Assembly (NCBI GenBank): GCA_944391225.1
Contig: CALXSS010000005.1
Location: forward strand, 1-64,000
DNA from: an uncultured Clostridia bacterium
GTDB lineage: Bacteria > Bacillota > Clostridia > UBA1381
Direction: 5' to 3'
DNA: 64,000 bases
A program made the translations under genes and the position numbers. Positions 32,016 to 42,067 of the stretch are shown one piece after another. Every line of letters begins with the position of its first letter. Within the stretch, counting starts at the first letter, position 1. Under the pieces are notes generated by a model. The model was not told the origin of the DNA and made no database searches. It was given only the letters and a program-made list of their open reading frames with translations.

Positions 32016-33947
32016 TTATGAATTATTCTTTGTATAATTGAGCAGACCGCCCGCATAGAGCATCTCTTTCTGTCTGTCAGAGAAATTCACTGCGCACTCA
32101 AAATCAAAGCCCTTTGTAACATTTGTTACCTTAATATTTCCGCCGTCAGCGATCTGAGCGGCAATATTCTCGATTTTGAGCTCGTCAGCCTGGTCGATCC
32201 TGTCATAGTCAGCCTCATTTGCGAACGTCATAGGAACAATGCCTGCATTTATCAGGTTTGCCATGTGTATACGCGCAAATGACTTTGTTATTACCGCCTT
32301 TACTCCAAGATAGAGCGGAGCAAGCGCGGCATGTTCTCTTGATGAGCCCTGACCATAATTTGAACCGCCGATTATTATGCTTTTGCCCATCTCAAGCGCT
32401 CTGTCATGGAAGCTCTCATCGCATACAGCAAAGCAATACTTTGAGATCTCCGGTATATTTGAACGCAGCGGCAGTATCTTTGCTCCTGCCGGCATGATAT
32501 GGTCTGTTGTTATATTGTCTCCTACCTTGAGGCTCACTCCTGCCTCTATGCTCTTTGGCATAGGCTCTGAGGTCGGGAACGGCTTTATGTTAGGTCCGCG
32601 CAGTACCTCAACGCTGTCCATATCAGCCTCGTCTACAGGAGGAACCACCATATTGTCGTTTACAAGGAACTTTTCAGGCATTGTAAACTCAGGCATCTCG
32701 CCGAGTGTTCTCGGGTCTGTTAGAACTCCGGTAAGAGCCGATACGGCAGCCAGCTCAGGTGATACAAGATATATCTGACCATCTGCTGTGCCTGAGCGTC
32801 CCTCAAAGTTTCTGTTGAACGTTCTCAGTGAGATACCGCCCGAATTAGGCGACTGTCCCATACCTATGCACGGACCGCATGCGCTCTCAAGCACTCTCGC
32901 GCCTGCCTCGAGCATATCTGCGAGCGCACCGTTCTCTGCAAGCATGGAAAGCACCTGCTTTGATCCCGGAGCTATTGAAAGCGACACATCAGGATGAACA
33001 GTCTTTCCCTTAAGTATATGAGCCACCTTCATCATATCCATAAGCGATGAGTTTGTGCATGAGCCGATGCAGACCTGATCTATCTTCATAGGTCCTATTT
33101 CCTCGACCGTCTTTACATTGTCAGGAGAATGTGGACATGCTGCCATAGGAACAAGCTCGCTGAGGTTAATCTCTACGATCTCATCATATACGGCATCCTC
33201 ATCAGCTGAGAGCGGAGTATATACGTCCTCTCTGCCCTGAGCCTTCAAAAACTCATATGTTATCTCATCTGACGGGAATATCGATGTAGTAGCTCCGAGC
33301 TCTGCGCCCATATTGGTTATCGTAGCACGCTCCGGCACTGAAAGCGTTTTAACGCCCTCGCCGCAGTATTCGATGACCTTGCCTACACCGCCCTTAACCG
33401 AAAGACGTCTTAATACCTCAAGGATAACGTCCTTTGCGGCTACCCATGGCTGAAGCTTACCGGTAAGCTCTATCTTTACTACCTTTGGACATGTGATATA
33501 ATATGTTCCGCCGCCCATAGCTACAGCAACATCCATACCGCCCGCGCCGATAGCTATCATGCCGATACCGCCGCCTGTAGGAGTATGCGAATCTGAGCCG
33601 ATAAGCGTCTTGCCCGGCACACCGAATCTTTCAAGATGCACCTGATGACAAATACCATTTCCCGGACGCGAGAAGTATATCCCATGCTTTTTAGCGACCG
33701 AACCTATAAAACGGTGGTCATCCATATTCATAAATCCGTTCTGGAGCGTGTTATGGTCGATATATGCGACCGAACGCTCTGTTTTAACGCGCGGAACACC
33801 CATAGCCTCAAACTCAAGATATGCCATTGTACCTGTTGCATCCTGAGTGAGAGTCTGGTCAATTCTTATACCTATCTCGGTACCCTTTACCATCTCGCCC
33901 TCAACAAGATGAGCAGACAGGATTTTTTCAGTTAAAGTTAATCCCAT
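32016..33947 (-). CDS. Aconitate hydratase
   Basis: A 643-residue aconitase of the shorter Aquifex/mitochondrial-like type, with fusion of the large [4Fe-4S] part and the swivel domain. Cluster cysteines are in IGSCTNSSLMDM and SACGPCIGMGQSPNSGG; substrate motifs include DSHTPTGGGIGM and the C-terminal GGSNYGQGSSREHAAL. It interconverts citrate and isocitrate through cis-aconitate. ATG 33947 has an AGGAGG RBS, and the promoter at 33998-34026 excludes the longer frame. Confidence 0.95.
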   Translation of the reverse strand: MGLTLTEKILSAHLVEGEMVKGTEIGIRIDQTLTQDATGTMAYLEFEAMGVPRVKTERSVAYIDHNTLQNGFMNMDDHRFIGSVAKKHGIYFSRPGNGICHQVHLERFGVPGKTLIGSDSHTPTGGGIGMIAIGAGGMDVAVAMGGGTYYITCPKVVKIELTGKLQPWVAAKDVILEVLRRLSVKGGVGKVIEYCGEGVKTLSVPERATITNMGAELGATTSIFPSDEITYEFLKAQGREDVYTPLSADEDAVYDEIVEINLSELVPMAACPHSPDNVKTVEEIGPMKIDQVCIGSCTNSSLMDMMKVAHILKGKTVHPDVSLSIAPGSKQVLSMLAENGALADMLEAGARVLESACGPCIGMGQSPNSGGISLRTFNRNFEGRSGTADGQIYLVSPELAAVSALTGVLTDPRTLGEMPEFTMPEKFLVNDNMVVPPVDEADMDSVEVLRGPNIKPFPTSEPMPKSIEAGVSLKVGDNITTDHIMPAGAKILPLRSNIPEISKYCFAVCDESFHDRALEMGKSIIIGGSNYGQGSSREHAALAPLYLGVKAVITKSFARIHMANLINAGIVPMTFANEADYDRIDQADELKIENIAAQIADGGNIKVTNVTKGFDFECAVNFSDRQKEMLYAGGLLNYTKNNS

Positions 33948-33997
33948 GATGTTTCCTCCTAATATAATTTCCTTATCCTTTCGGATACACACTATCC

Positions 33998-34026
33998 ATT
34001 TTACCCTTTTTTTCACTGTTTGTCAA
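33998..34026 (-). promoter_or_regulatory. Sigma-A promoter of aconitase
   Basis: Minus strand: TTGACA (34021-34026), 17-bp spacer, TAAAAT (33998-34003). Confidence 0.85.
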
Positions 34027-34134
34027 GGCTTTTATGCAGACATCTGGCTGTTTTCACAAAACATCAGCGCCTGGCATATTATAAACAGTATAATATGATT
34101 TAATATCACAGCATTTTTGAAAGGATGTGTCTTT

Positions 34135-34389
34135 ATGGATATTTGTCTGGTATTAATAACAGTGCTCTGCGGTCTTTATCACGCCGCAAGGCTGATAGCT
34201 GCCGAGCTAAAGCGCGGCAAAGCGGCTGTGATATATTGCCCTGCGCTTTCAGAAAACGACGCTGAATATACTCTGCGCTCGCTGCTGTTCTCACACCCTC
34301 ATGCTGAGATAGTTGTTCCTGCCGGCTGCGGCGGCGAAATGATCGCAAGAATACTTTCGCGCAAGGAAAGCAGGATATCCGTAATATAA
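34135..34389 (+). CDS. Small protein of unknown function
   Basis: An 84-residue protein starting at ATG 34135, preceded by AAAGGATG. It starts with a hydrophobic helix (ICLVLITVLCGLYHAARLIA) and continues as a small soluble alpha/beta segment (AAVIYCPALSENDAEYTLRS, AEIVVPAGCGG). It is not recognised. The segment resembles the first half of a glycosyltransferase-like fold, but it is too short to judge. It ends in a strong terminator. Confidence 0.55.
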   Translation: MDICLVLITVLCGLYHAARLIAAELKRGKAAVIYCPALSENDAEYTLRSLLFSHPHAEIVVPAGCGGEMIARILSRKESRISVI

Positions 34390-34427
34390 AAAATGTGTAT
34401 CAGAACCGCTCTGATACACATTTTTTT
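34390..34427. terminator. Bidirectional terminator
   Basis: Arms AAAATGTGTATCAGA and TCTGATACACATTTT with runs of T and A at each side, between the small plus-strand gene and the YeiH-type gene. Confidence 0.9.
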
Positions 34428-34430
34428 ATA

Positions 34431-35483
34431 TTAAAGAAGTCCGAGGATATGCTGCATGAATATGCTTACCGCCGTGATCATAACCCAGCAGCAAAGTCCC
34501 ATAAAAATAGGTTTTCCGCCTGTTTTTACAAGCTTAACTATATCCGTATTTAATCCGATAGCTCCCATCGCCAACACTATAAAGAACTTACTCAAAGTCT
34601 TAAGGAATGAAAAAACCGCGTTTGCTCCATCAAGAGCTGCTCCGCTCAGCGCCGCATTCAGTATTGTTGTAATTACAGACGCTGCCACAAACCAGAGAAT
34701 AAACATCGGGAATACCTTTTTAAGGCTTACACCCTCTGCATTACCTCCGTTCTTTTTAGCCTTGTTGATCCTATAAAAGGCTAAAACAAGAGTTATTGGT
34801 ATGATCGCGAGCGTTCTTGTGAGCTTTACTATAACCGCGCTGTCAAGCACTCCGCTCACCTTGTGTATTGCCTCCCAGGTAGACGCTGCCGCTGTAACTG
34901 ACGACGTATCGTTCACGGCTGTTCCGGCAAACAGCGCGAAGCCAGGATCACTCATATTAATAAGCCCGCCGAAGGTCGGGAAAATAAGCGCCGCTAACAC
35001 ATTGAACAGAAATACGACCGATATTGCCTGCGCTATCTCCTCATCATCAGCGTCTATCACCGGCGCAGTTGCCGCAATGGCGCTTCCGCCGCAGATAGAT
35101 GACCCGACGCCTATTAGCGTAGATATTTTTGACGGCATCTTCATCAGCTTATAAAGCACAAATGAAACTATAAGAGATGTGGCTATGGTTGAAACAATTA
35201 TAGGAAGTGATTGCGCTCCAACCTGAGCTATTGTGGATAGGTTCAAACCAAAACCAAGCAGGATAACTGCATACTGCAATATCTTTTTTGAGGTATACGC
35301 TATTCCATCAGCGGTTTTCACCTTTTTCTTGTAAAATAAGGTTATCACCATACCTGCAAGTATAGCTATTACCGGAGCTCCTATTACCTCCAGGGTCGGC
35401 AAAAGCTGAACTATTATCCATGATGGGACCGCTATAGCAAGACAAAGCAGCAGACCAGGTATAATTTTTTTGATTTTTTGCAT
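34431..35483 (-). CDS. YeiH/UPF0324-family putative sulfate exporter
   Basis: A 350-residue polytopic membrane protein of the YeiH family (UPF0324), with motifs [37 protein letters not shown] and [17 protein letters not shown]. The family is annotated as putative sulfate exporter; direct proof of substrate is limited. It stands alone with its own promoter and a leader of about 90 bases whose structure is not recognised. RBS AAAGGAG. Confidence 0.85.
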   Translation of the reverse strand: MQKIKKIIPGLLLCLAIAVPSWIIVQLLPTLEVIGAPVIAILAGMVITLFYKKKVKTADGIAYTSKKILQYAVILLGFGLNLSTIAQVGAQSLPIIVSTIATSLIVSFVLYKLMKMPSKISTLIGVGSSICGGSAIAATAPVIDADDEEIAQAISVVFLFNVLAALIFPTFGGLINMSDPGFALFAGTAVNDTSSVTAAASTWEAIHKVSGVLDSAVIVKLTRTLAIIPITLVLAFYRINKAKKNGGNAEGVSLKKVFPMFILWFVAASVITTILNAALSGAALDGANAVFSFLKTLSKFFIVLAMGAIGLNTDIVKLVKTGGKPIFMGLCCWVMITAVSIFMQHILGLL

Positions 35484-35576
35484 TTGTGTACTCCTTTCAG
35501 CGCTCAGCGCTAATGATCTGATATCAGCGTAAGCCTGCCGATATTCCGTTGAACAGCGTCCAGACCAGCTTATTAT

Positions 35577-35605
35577 ATTTTATCATATCACTGACGTTGT
35601 TTCAA
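35577..35605 (-). promoter_or_regulatory. Sigma-A promoter of the YeiH-type gene
   Basis: Minus strand: TTGAAA (35600-35605), 17-bp spacer, TAAAAT (35577-35582). Confidence 0.75.
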
Positions 35606-35682
35606 GAAATATATACAATAAAAATCTAAAATAACCATAATGAAAATTCATTTATTATCAACAAACAAAAAAACAAATTCCC

Positions 35683-36039
35683 TTATTCTGTAGGCTTTGA
35701 TTTGAAAATAAGCGCAACAAGAAAGCCAAATAACAGCGCGGCGCTTATCCCCGCCGCCGCGGCTGTCATACCGCCCGTAATTATCCCAATAAAGCCCTGT
35801 TCATTAACAGCCTTTATTACGCCGCGGCAAAGCGCAGCCCCGAAGCCCGTCAGCGGAACAGACGCGCCCGCGCCTCCAAATGACTGGATATATCCATATA
35901 TTCCAAAAAACTCCAGAAACACGCCTGCCACCACATACGAGACAAGTATCCGCGCCGGAGTGAGCGAAGTCTTATCCACCAGCAGCTGTCCTATCACACA
36001 AAGCGCGCCGCCTGTAATAAACGCCTTGACAAAATCCAT
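35683..36039 (-). CDS. spoVAE: Stage V sporulation protein AE
   Basis: A 118-residue membrane protein of the SpoVAE family: FVKAFITGGALCVIGQLLVD at the start and four membrane segments, with FGAALCRGVIKAVNEQG in the middle. SpoVA proteins form the channel that moves dipicolinic acid into spores and releases it during germination. The start ATG 36039 has a better distance to AGGAGGTG than the ATG at 36042. It follows spoVAD by 11 bp. Confidence 0.9.
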   Translation of the reverse strand: MDFVKAFITGGALCVIGQLLVDKTSLTPARILVSYVVAGVFLEFFGIYGYIQSFGGAGASVPLTGFGAALCRGVIKAVNEQGFIGIITGGMTAAAAGISAALLFGFLVALIFKSKPTE

Positions 36040-36050
36040 CATTGCACCTC

Positions 36051-37052
36051 CTATATCTCTATCGCAACCGCATGAGCTATTGCCGGTATGCTCTCACCCT
36101 GACCAAGAGCTACTGTATTCATCAGCGCGCCTGTTGCAGTCACAAGAACTCGCTTATATTTTCCGCCGCAAAGCCCATTATATATGCTGCCGCAAAGCAC
36201 AGAGGCACAGCAGCCGCAGCCGCTGCCACCGGCGTGAACATCCTGTTCGTCTATATTAAATATCATTTTTCCGCAGTCATTGTGCACAGCTGAAATATCA
36301 AAGCCCTCCTCCATTATCAGCTCGCACAGTATCGCTGAACCAACTATTCCAAGATCACCTGTGAGTATCAAATCATAGTATTCCGGTCTCAGTCCAGTAT
36401 CACGGAAGTGAGCGGCTATAGTATCTATTGCGGCAGGAGCCATAGCCGCGCCCATATTGTTAGCATCAGTCACACCGCGGTCTATTATCCTGCCGGTAGT
36501 GACACTCGTTATACGCGGTCCGTTCCCCCGCGGAGCGAGCAAAGCCGCGCCCGACGCTGTGACTGTCCACTGCGAGGACGGCGTGCGCTGTCCGCCGTAA
36601 TTAAGCGGCGTTCTGAACTGCTTTTCGGCAGTGCAGAAATGGCTTGAGGTAGCGCACAGAGTTTTTGCTGAAAAACCCGCACCCGTCACCATCGCTCCCA
36701 ATGATAATGATTCCGTCATTGTGGAACACGCTCCGTAAAGACCGAAAAAAGGTATGCCTGTATCTCTCAATCCATAATGCGCGGCAGCGCATTGATTCTG
36801 CAAATCGCCCGCAAACAGATAATTGATATCCTCCGGATCCGCCCCCGCCTTTTTCAACGCAAGCTCCACCGCTGTTTCCTGTAGCTTTGCCTCCGCCATA
36901 TCCCATGACTCCTCGCCCATTTTATCATCAGAGACTATCATATCAAAATCGTTTGCCAGCGGTCCTTCGCCCTCCATTTTTCCCGCTACCGCTGCCGCTG
37001 ATATGATCACCGGCGGCGCGTCGAACACGACTGTCTGATCGCCCTTTCTCAT
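36051..37052 (-). CDS. spoVAD: Stage V sporulation protein AD
   Basis: A 333-residue thiolase-like protein, standard length for SpoVAD, the soluble SpoVA subunit that binds dipicolinic acid. Conserved blocks: DQTVVFDAPPVIISAAAVAG, FGLYGACSTMTESLSL, SSHFCTAEKQFRTPLNYGGQ, DAGGSGCGC-like GGSGCGCCASV. RBS AGGAG-AT precedes ATG 37052; the open frame reaches further upstream but a sigma-G-like promoter lies there. spoVAC, which normally precedes it, is absent; the next gene upstream is a MATE transporter with its own terminator. Confidence 0.93.
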   Translation of the reverse strand: MRKGDQTVVFDAPPVIISAAAVAGKMEGEGPLANDFDMIVSDDKMGEESWDMAEAKLQETAVELALKKAGADPEDINYLFAGDLQNQCAAAHYGLRDTGIPFFGLYGACSTMTESLSLGAMVTGAGFSAKTLCATSSHFCTAEKQFRTPLNYGGQRTPSSQWTVTASGAALLAPRGNGPRITSVTTGRIIDRGVTDANNMGAAMAPAAIDTIAAHFRDTGLRPEYYDLILTGDLGIVGSAILCELIMEEGFDISAVHNDCGKMIFNIDEQDVHAGGSGCGCCASVLCGSIYNGLCGGKYKRVLVTATGALMNTVALGQGESIPAIAHAVAIEI

Positions 37053-37076
37053 CCTCTCATCTCCTGTTTTTATTTT

Positions 37077-37107
37077 TATAATGCGCATAATCGCAGTAAA
37101 ATATTCT
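37077..37107 (-). promoter_or_regulatory. Sigma-G-like forespore promoter of spoVAD-spoVAE
   Basis: Minus strand: AGAATA (37102-37107), spacer 18 bp, CATTATA (37077-37083). The Bacillus sigma-G consensus is TGAATA - 17/18 - CATACTA, and the spoVA operon is a classical sigma-G target. Confidence 0.7.
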
Positions 37108-37159
37108 TTCCCAAAGCTTTTGTTTATGTAGACAGCCGTTAATTCCTGAAACAAAAAAA

Positions 37160-37189
37160 CAGAGGCATTTGCAAAACGCAAGCCCCTGT
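37160..37189 (-). terminator. Terminator of the MATE gene
   Basis: Imperfect hairpin (CAGGGGC ... GCCTCTG) followed by TTTTTTT in minus-strand RNA. Confidence 0.6.
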
Positions 37190-37198
37190 CCTTTCATA

Positions 37199-38590
37199 TC
37201 AGCTCTTAACAATATTCTGTAACCATACTCCCTTTTTAACGAGCACAAAGCCGATAACGCACTTTACCCAATCCGCTATCTGCACGAGCGCGAAAATATA
37301 CACCGCATATATGCCTGTATACCGGCTGAATATATATGCCACAGGCACGCTCACGCACCATACGAAAACACTGTCGAAAAGGAATGTAACTATAGTTTTT
37401 CCGCCGGAGCGCAGCGTAAAATATGTAGCGTGCATAAACGCGCATTGCGGCATGAATATCGCCTGAGCTATAATAAACCGCTCCGCCAGCTCCCTTGCCT
37501 GATCGCTTGTATTATACAGCTTAGGGAACATAGGCGCGCATGCGAGCATGACAGCCGCAATGAATATACAGCAGAACACCGAAAATGCGATCAGCTTGTT
37601 ATCTGTATCGCGAGCCTGCTTCATCTTTCCTGCTCCAAGCAGCTGACCTACTATTATTGCTACAGCCTCGCCCATTGCTATGAATACTACATTGAACACA
37701 TTGTTGATAGTGTTGGCTATATTAAGACCGGCTATTACGCTGAGACCGCGCACTGAATAGCACTGCGTGAGCATTGCCATTCCCGCCGACCATAAAGTCT
37801 CGTTCATCAGCAGAGGAAGTCCCTTGAAAAAGTACCGTTTCGCCAACGCTGCGGGCACCTTAAAGGTTTTATATATCCCCTCGATAAATGGATTTCTGAC
37901 GCGGTGGGTGTGCGTCCATATTATAACCACTGCCGCCTCCACATAGCGCGCTGTGACCGTGGCGATCGCCGCGCCTGCCACGCCGAGAGCCGGGGCGCCG
38001 AATTTTCCGTAAATGAGAACATAGTTGAGCGACAGATTCACCGCCACCGCCGCAACTCCCGCTTTCATCGGAACCACAGTTTCGCCGCATTCCCTGAGCG
38101 TTCCGGCATATACCTGCAGCAGCATGAACGGCGGCAGTCCAAGCAGCATGACCTTCATATATGTTTTTCCATACATCAGCGCCGCCGTCGGGTCGCCGCC
38201 GTCGCCGCTGCCCTGTAAATACTTGCTTATAAGCTCTCCGCCAAATATCGAAAACGCAGCAAACGCAGCAGCAGTAAGCACAATCGCCATCCAAAGCTTG
38301 AACCTGAACGTGTGCCTGATCCCATCGTTGTTGCCCTCGCCGTAATACTGCGCCGTAAATATTCCCGCTCCCGAAACAGCCCCGAAAATACACAGATAAT
38401 ATATCATTATTAGCTGATTCACTATAGCAACGCCCGACATCTGCTCCGTTCCTATGCGTCCGACCATTATATTATCGAGCAGACTCACAAAGTTAGTAAT
38501 ACCATTCTGTACCATTATAGGCACTGCCACAGCGAGCACATGCTTATAGAATCTGCCGTCGCCTATAAATTTTTTCGCTGCCACATTCAA
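37199..38590 (-). CDS. MATE-family efflux transporter
   Basis: A 463-residue protein with twelve expected membrane helices in two homologous halves: VPIMVQNGITNFVSLLDNIM at the start and MNETLWSAGMAMLTQCYSVRG at the start of the second half. MATE transporters export cationic drugs or other toxins using a proton or sodium gradient. The best start is TTG 38590, seven bases after GGGGAGG; the longer frame with ATG 38647 lacks an RBS. It is a single gene; substrate unknown. Confidence 0.88.
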   Translation of the reverse strand: MNVAAKKFIGDGRFYKHVLAVAVPIMVQNGITNFVSLLDNIMVGRIGTEQMSGVAIVNQLIMIYYLCIFGAVSGAGIFTAQYYGEGNNDGIRHTFRFKLWMAIVLTAAAFAAFSIFGGELISKYLQGSGDGGDPTAALMYGKTYMKVMLLGLPPFMLLQVYAGTLRECGETVVPMKAGVAAVAVNLSLNYVLIYGKFGAPALGVAGAAIATVTARYVEAAVVIIWTHTHRVRNPFIEGIYKTFKVPAALAKRYFFKGLPLLMNETLWSAGMAMLTQCYSVRGLSVIAGLNIANTINNVFNVVFIAMGEAVAIIVGQLLGAGKMKQARDTDNKLIAFSVFCCIFIAAVMLACAPMFPKLYNTSDQARELAERFIIAQAIFMPQCAFMHATYFTLRSGGKTIVTFLFDSVFVWCVSVPVAYIFSRYTGIYAVYIFALVQIADWVKCVIGFVLVKKGVWLQNIVKS

Positions 38591-38802
38591 AACGATCCTC
38601 CCCTTCCCGTCTTTGACGCGGCAAAGAAAAACAGCGTGCCGGTCCACCGCCGCCAGCCGTACAGCTGACAGCAGCGCGATGCACGCTGTTCAAAGCAAGC
38701 CGCGCCTCAGTAAAAATCACAAAAAGTATTGTATCATAACTGAATGCTTATTGCAAGTATTAAATTTAACAAATCATTCACCTTTTATGGCGCGGTCTAT
38801 GT

Positions 38803-39963
38803 TCAAAGAGCGTTGCGGAAAATATTGATGACGTCATCCTTATACAGCGGAATAAATCCGTATTCCAGACCGCCTGCAGCAGCCTTTTCAGCCATAATGT
38901 CAAAATGCTCATCATCTATGCCTATCTCGCTGAGCTTAGATGGTAAACCGAGAGACGCAAAGAATTCCTTTGTTTTTTCGATAGCCGCGCGAGCTATCTC
39001 CTCATCAGTTCCATCCGTTATGCCCCAGACATTTTTGCCGTACTCAACAAACCTCCACATGGTTTCATCATTTAGCACATATTCCATCCAGTACGGAGTA
39101 AGTATCGCAAGTCCTACGCCATGTGTTATATCGTAAAACGCGCTCAGCTCGTGTTCCATCGGGTGCACTGCCCATGCCGTGTTCTCTCCGTATGAGCATA
39201 TGCCGTTTATAGCCATACTTGAAGCCCACATAAGATTTGCGCGCGCCTCATAGCTGTCCGGCTTTTCCATCGCCTCTGGAGCATAGCGTATGCACGTTTT
39301 CAGAACTCCCTCGCAGAACCTCGCCTGCAGATACGCTCCCTTTTCGCTTGTGAAGTAATTCTCAAACGTATGGCTCATTATATCAGCCGTTCCGGCAGCA
39401 GTCTGGCGCGCCGGCACGGTGAAGGTGTACTCCGGATCCATTATTGAGAACACCGGCTTTGTAAGCTCGTTGCCGCTGCCCCACTTCTCATTCTTTGAAA
39501 GATCCGATATTACCGCAAAACCGTCCATCTCCGAGCCTGTAGCGGCAAGAGTGAGCACCGCCGCTACGGGCAGAGCCTCCGTTATTTTTGAATTATCCAC
39601 TACCTGATCCCACGGATCACCATCATAGCAGCAGCCGCTTGCTATTATCTTAGCACAGTCGATAGTGCTTCCGCCGCCAACTGCCAGAACTGCCTTAAGC
39701 TCGTTCTCGCGGCAGATCCTTACTCCCTCTCTTACCGACTCAATACGCGGATTCGGCTCTACGCCTGAAAGCTCGCAATATCTTATCCCATTCTTAGCAA
39801 GCTGATCTATCACCTTATCGTACAATCCGTTCTTTTTGATGCTGCCGCCGCCGTACACGAGCAGGACGCTCTCAGACACAGCCTTCATCGCCGCTCCGAG
39901 GTTTTCTATCTGTCCCTTGCCGAAGTAGACCTTTGTAGGTATATTATAATAAAAATTCTGCAT
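38803..39963 (-). CDS. Iron-containing alcohol dehydrogenase (butanol dehydrogenase type)
   Basis: A 386-residue group III alcohol dehydrogenase. NAD(P)-binding motifs VLAVGGGSTIDCAK and LPVAAVLTLAATGSEMDGFA are present; the metal ligands lie in TADIMSHTFENYF (Asp, His) and in HPMEHELSAFYDITHGVGLA (His, His). It most resembles NADPH-dependent butanol dehydrogenases or YqhD-like aldehyde reductases and should reduce fermentation aldehydes to alcohols. It is a single gene. The exact substrate cannot be deduced. Confidence 0.88.
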   Translation of the reverse strand: MQNFYYNIPTKVYFGKGQIENLGAAMKAVSESVLLVYGGGSIKKNGLYDKVIDQLAKNGIRYCELSGVEPNPRIESVREGVRICRENELKAVLAVGGGSTIDCAKIIASGCCYDGDPWDQVVDNSKITEALPVAAVLTLAATGSEMDGFAVISDLSKNEKWGSGNELTKPVFSIMDPEYTFTVPARQTAAGTADIMSHTFENYFTSEKGAYLQARFCEGVLKTCIRYAPEAMEKPDSYEARANLMWASSMAINGICSYGENTAWAVHPMEHELSAFYDITHGVGLAILTPYWMEYVLNDETMWRFVEYGKNVWGITDGTDEEIARAAIEKTKEFFASLGLPSKLSEIGIDDEHFDIMAEKAAAGGLEYGFIPLYKDDVINIFRNAL

Positions 39964-40082
39964 GCTTTTCCCTCCTGTTCGCGCGCAGTAACGCTTGTTA
40001 TTTATTATATTTTATCACAAATTCAAGGATATTTCAATCAGTTGCAGAAAGTTATTTTATATTTTATTTCTGAGTCACTTTC

Positions 40083-40745
40083 TCATATAAGACTGCAGTC
40101 ATCAAATATTTTCTTAACACACTCATTGACTGTTATATCAGGATTATCTCTATAATACTTAAAGCCCTTTAACTCCATCAGCCTATTGCCGATATCCTCT
40201 TGATATTTTCTTACCTTTTCGGCGTTTGCTAATGCCCTTTTTACCTCCTCAAGCCCTATTTGCTCAAGCAAACGCTCAAACGTTTTTTGATTTTTATTAC
40301 TTTTCATTTTTTGAAAATTTGTATTGTAAAGCGAATTTATCTGATCGATATATCTGCTCCTGTCCTGAACCTGATGTATATTACCGCTCTTATGCAATAT
40401 CAGCCACAGCTCAAAAGCAAAATTACTGTATCCTAATGTGTAGTTATATGCTTTGTATTTCTTTCTTATTTCAGACAGCTCATCAAGCAATCCTGAAAAC
40501 TGTTTGACATGCTCAGGATCATTGCTTTCATAATCAACTATATGAAACAGCCGCAGCTTTTGACCCGAAAACACAGGCACGTTTATAGACTTCTTTCTGC
40601 TGAGCGGAGACCTGTCTATTTTTATATCAAATTGTACATTATACTTGCTTTCATCACTGTTGTTTATCAATTTCTGCAAATGCTCAAAATACCATTTTTC
40701 ATTATATCCCTCTACCGAAAAGTAATAAAGCTTATTCTGTTTCAT
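40083..40745 (-). CDS. RloB-like Toprim-type effector protein
   Basis: A 220-residue protein of the RloB family. The Toprim-like first motif is FSVEGYNEKWYFEHL (Glu12, Glu16), a second acidic motif is FHIVDYESND, and SNFAFELWLILH matches the RloB signature SNPCFELWLLLH. Toprim domains of this kind are metal-dependent nucleases in AAA-plus-Toprim defence systems. Its ATG overlaps the end of the ATPase gene by 14 bp, so the pair is co-translated. Both are clearly richer in A and T than the surrounding genes, as expected for acquired defence genes. Confidence 0.8.
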   Translation of the reverse strand: MKQNKLYYFSVEGYNEKWYFEHLQKLINNSDESKYNVQFDIKIDRSPLSRKKSINVPVFSGQKLRLFHIVDYESNDPEHVKQFSGLLDELSEIRKKYKAYNYTLGYSNFAFELWLILHKSGNIHQVQDRSRYIDQINSLYNTNFQKMKSNKNQKTFERLLEQIGLEEVKRALANAEKVRKYQEDIGNRLMELKGFKYYRDNPDITVNECVKKIFDDCSLI

Positions 40746-42051
40746 CTCTTGAACTCTCCATTTTTTCCTTAAGGATATCTGAAAAATCAATATTTCTAAT
40801 AGATCCATACTGACTTATAAAATAGTTTTTCATATAATCCTCGGTATTTCTTACGCCATTTGGACCTGATGTACCAAAATCCGATAATGAATAATGCATG
40901 CTGATCCCAGTGTCATCATCTCTGTCAACAAACTTGATTTCGTCACGTCTAAAAAGATTCCTGTTCAAAAATATCGGATTATGAGTATTAAATATCAGCT
41001 GAGCATTTTTTGTATTTATCTCATCATTATGAAACGCCCCTATAATACTCATCAGCGCCATTGGGTGGATTGATGCATCAAATTCATCCACAATAAGGGT
41101 GGAACCTGTTCTGAGCGTTTCTACTATTATTGGAAATATATTTAAAAACCTCTCTGTTCCGTATGATTCAAAAATGTTTACAGGCACCGCTTTATTATTG
41201 GGCAATATCGAGTACGGCACAAGGTTCTGATTGTCGTTCAATTTCATATATGCCACATCATTCCCATGTATTCCGAAAAGCCTGACAGCTTCATTCAATG
41301 TTTTGTCAACATATGCCATACCTTTCACATTCGATTCTATATCCGGCTCGGTAATCATCATGTTTACACGCAGATATACCTTGAATCTGCTGCTCAGCCA
41401 GTCAACTATCGTTTTTACTATTTTCGAGCTATATAATGTTTTAAACATCCCTGTGAGAAACAATTCCTTATCATTCAAATTGTTCTGCGCTATTTTATCA
41501 CTTATACTCTCAGCAAATTCAGATATAAGCTGATCTGATATAGTATTTATGTTTTTAACAGTCAGTTGACTGCCGTTTCTTTCATAAATCAGTTCTTCAT
41601 TCACCTTCAAATACTCATTGACTATTCTTCTATCATAGCCGCTGTTAAGAAACAGCCCCAGATCAGCGCTAATTGAATATTCAAACAGCATATCCTTTTC
41701 AATAAATCTGATCATAAAGCATACAGGCTCCGGAGCTTCACAATTTATATTTGGTATAAGCTCCATTTTTTTTACCGCTTCATTTGCGGAAACAAAAACA
41801 TAATCACCATTTTCTATATTTCCCCTGATAACAATACTTTTAAATACCTCCATAGCGGAAATAATATTTGTTTTTCCGGCTGCATTGGGTCCATATATAA
41901 CGGCAGCAGCTAATCCTTTATATTGTTTTTTATTGATTCCGCATCTCAAAACGCTGTAATCAAGATCTTTTATCTTTGGCGCCGGCACCATTGATAAAGT
42001 CGTTTTGTTCTTAAATGATTTAAAATTGCTAAAGCTGAATTCTAATAGCAT
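40732..42051 (-). CDS. RloA-like AAA15 ATPase (abortive infection type)
   Basis: A 439-residue ABC-like ATPase. The N-terminal LEFSFSNFKSFKNKTTLSM is typical of AAA15/RecF-like ATPases. Walker A is YGPNAAGKTNII and Walker B STLIVDEFDASIHPM, followed by the H-loop FNTHNP. Together with the RloB partner it forms an RloA-RloB (AbiL-like) pair, a candidate anti-phage system. ATG 42051 lies eight bases after GAGG. The promoter at 42102-42130 is flanked by a perfect inverted repeat (42068-42161), perhaps for autoregulation. Confidence 0.82.
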   Translation of the reverse strand: MLLEFSFSNFKSFKNKTTLSMVPAPKIKDLDYSVLRCGINKKQYKGLAAAVIYGPNAAGKTNIISAMEVFKSIVIRGNIENGDYVFVSANEAVKKMELIPNINCEAPEPVCFMIRFIEKDMLFEYSISADLGLFLNSGYDRRIVNEYLKVNEELIYERNGSQLTVKNINTISDQLISEFAESISDKIAQNNLNDKELFLTGMFKTLYSSKIVKTIVDWLSSRFKVYLRVNMMITEPDIESNVKGMAYVDKTLNEAVRLFGIHGNDVAYMKLNDNQNLVPYSILPNNKAVPVNIFESYGTERFLNIFPIIVETLRTGSTLIVDEFDASIHPMALMSIIGAFHNDEINTKNAQLIFNTHNPIFLNRNLFRRDEIKFVDRDDDTGISMHYSLSDFGTSGPNGVRNTEDYMKNYFISQYGSIRNIDFSDILKEKMESSRDETE

Positions 42052-42067
42052 ACATAACACCTCGCTA

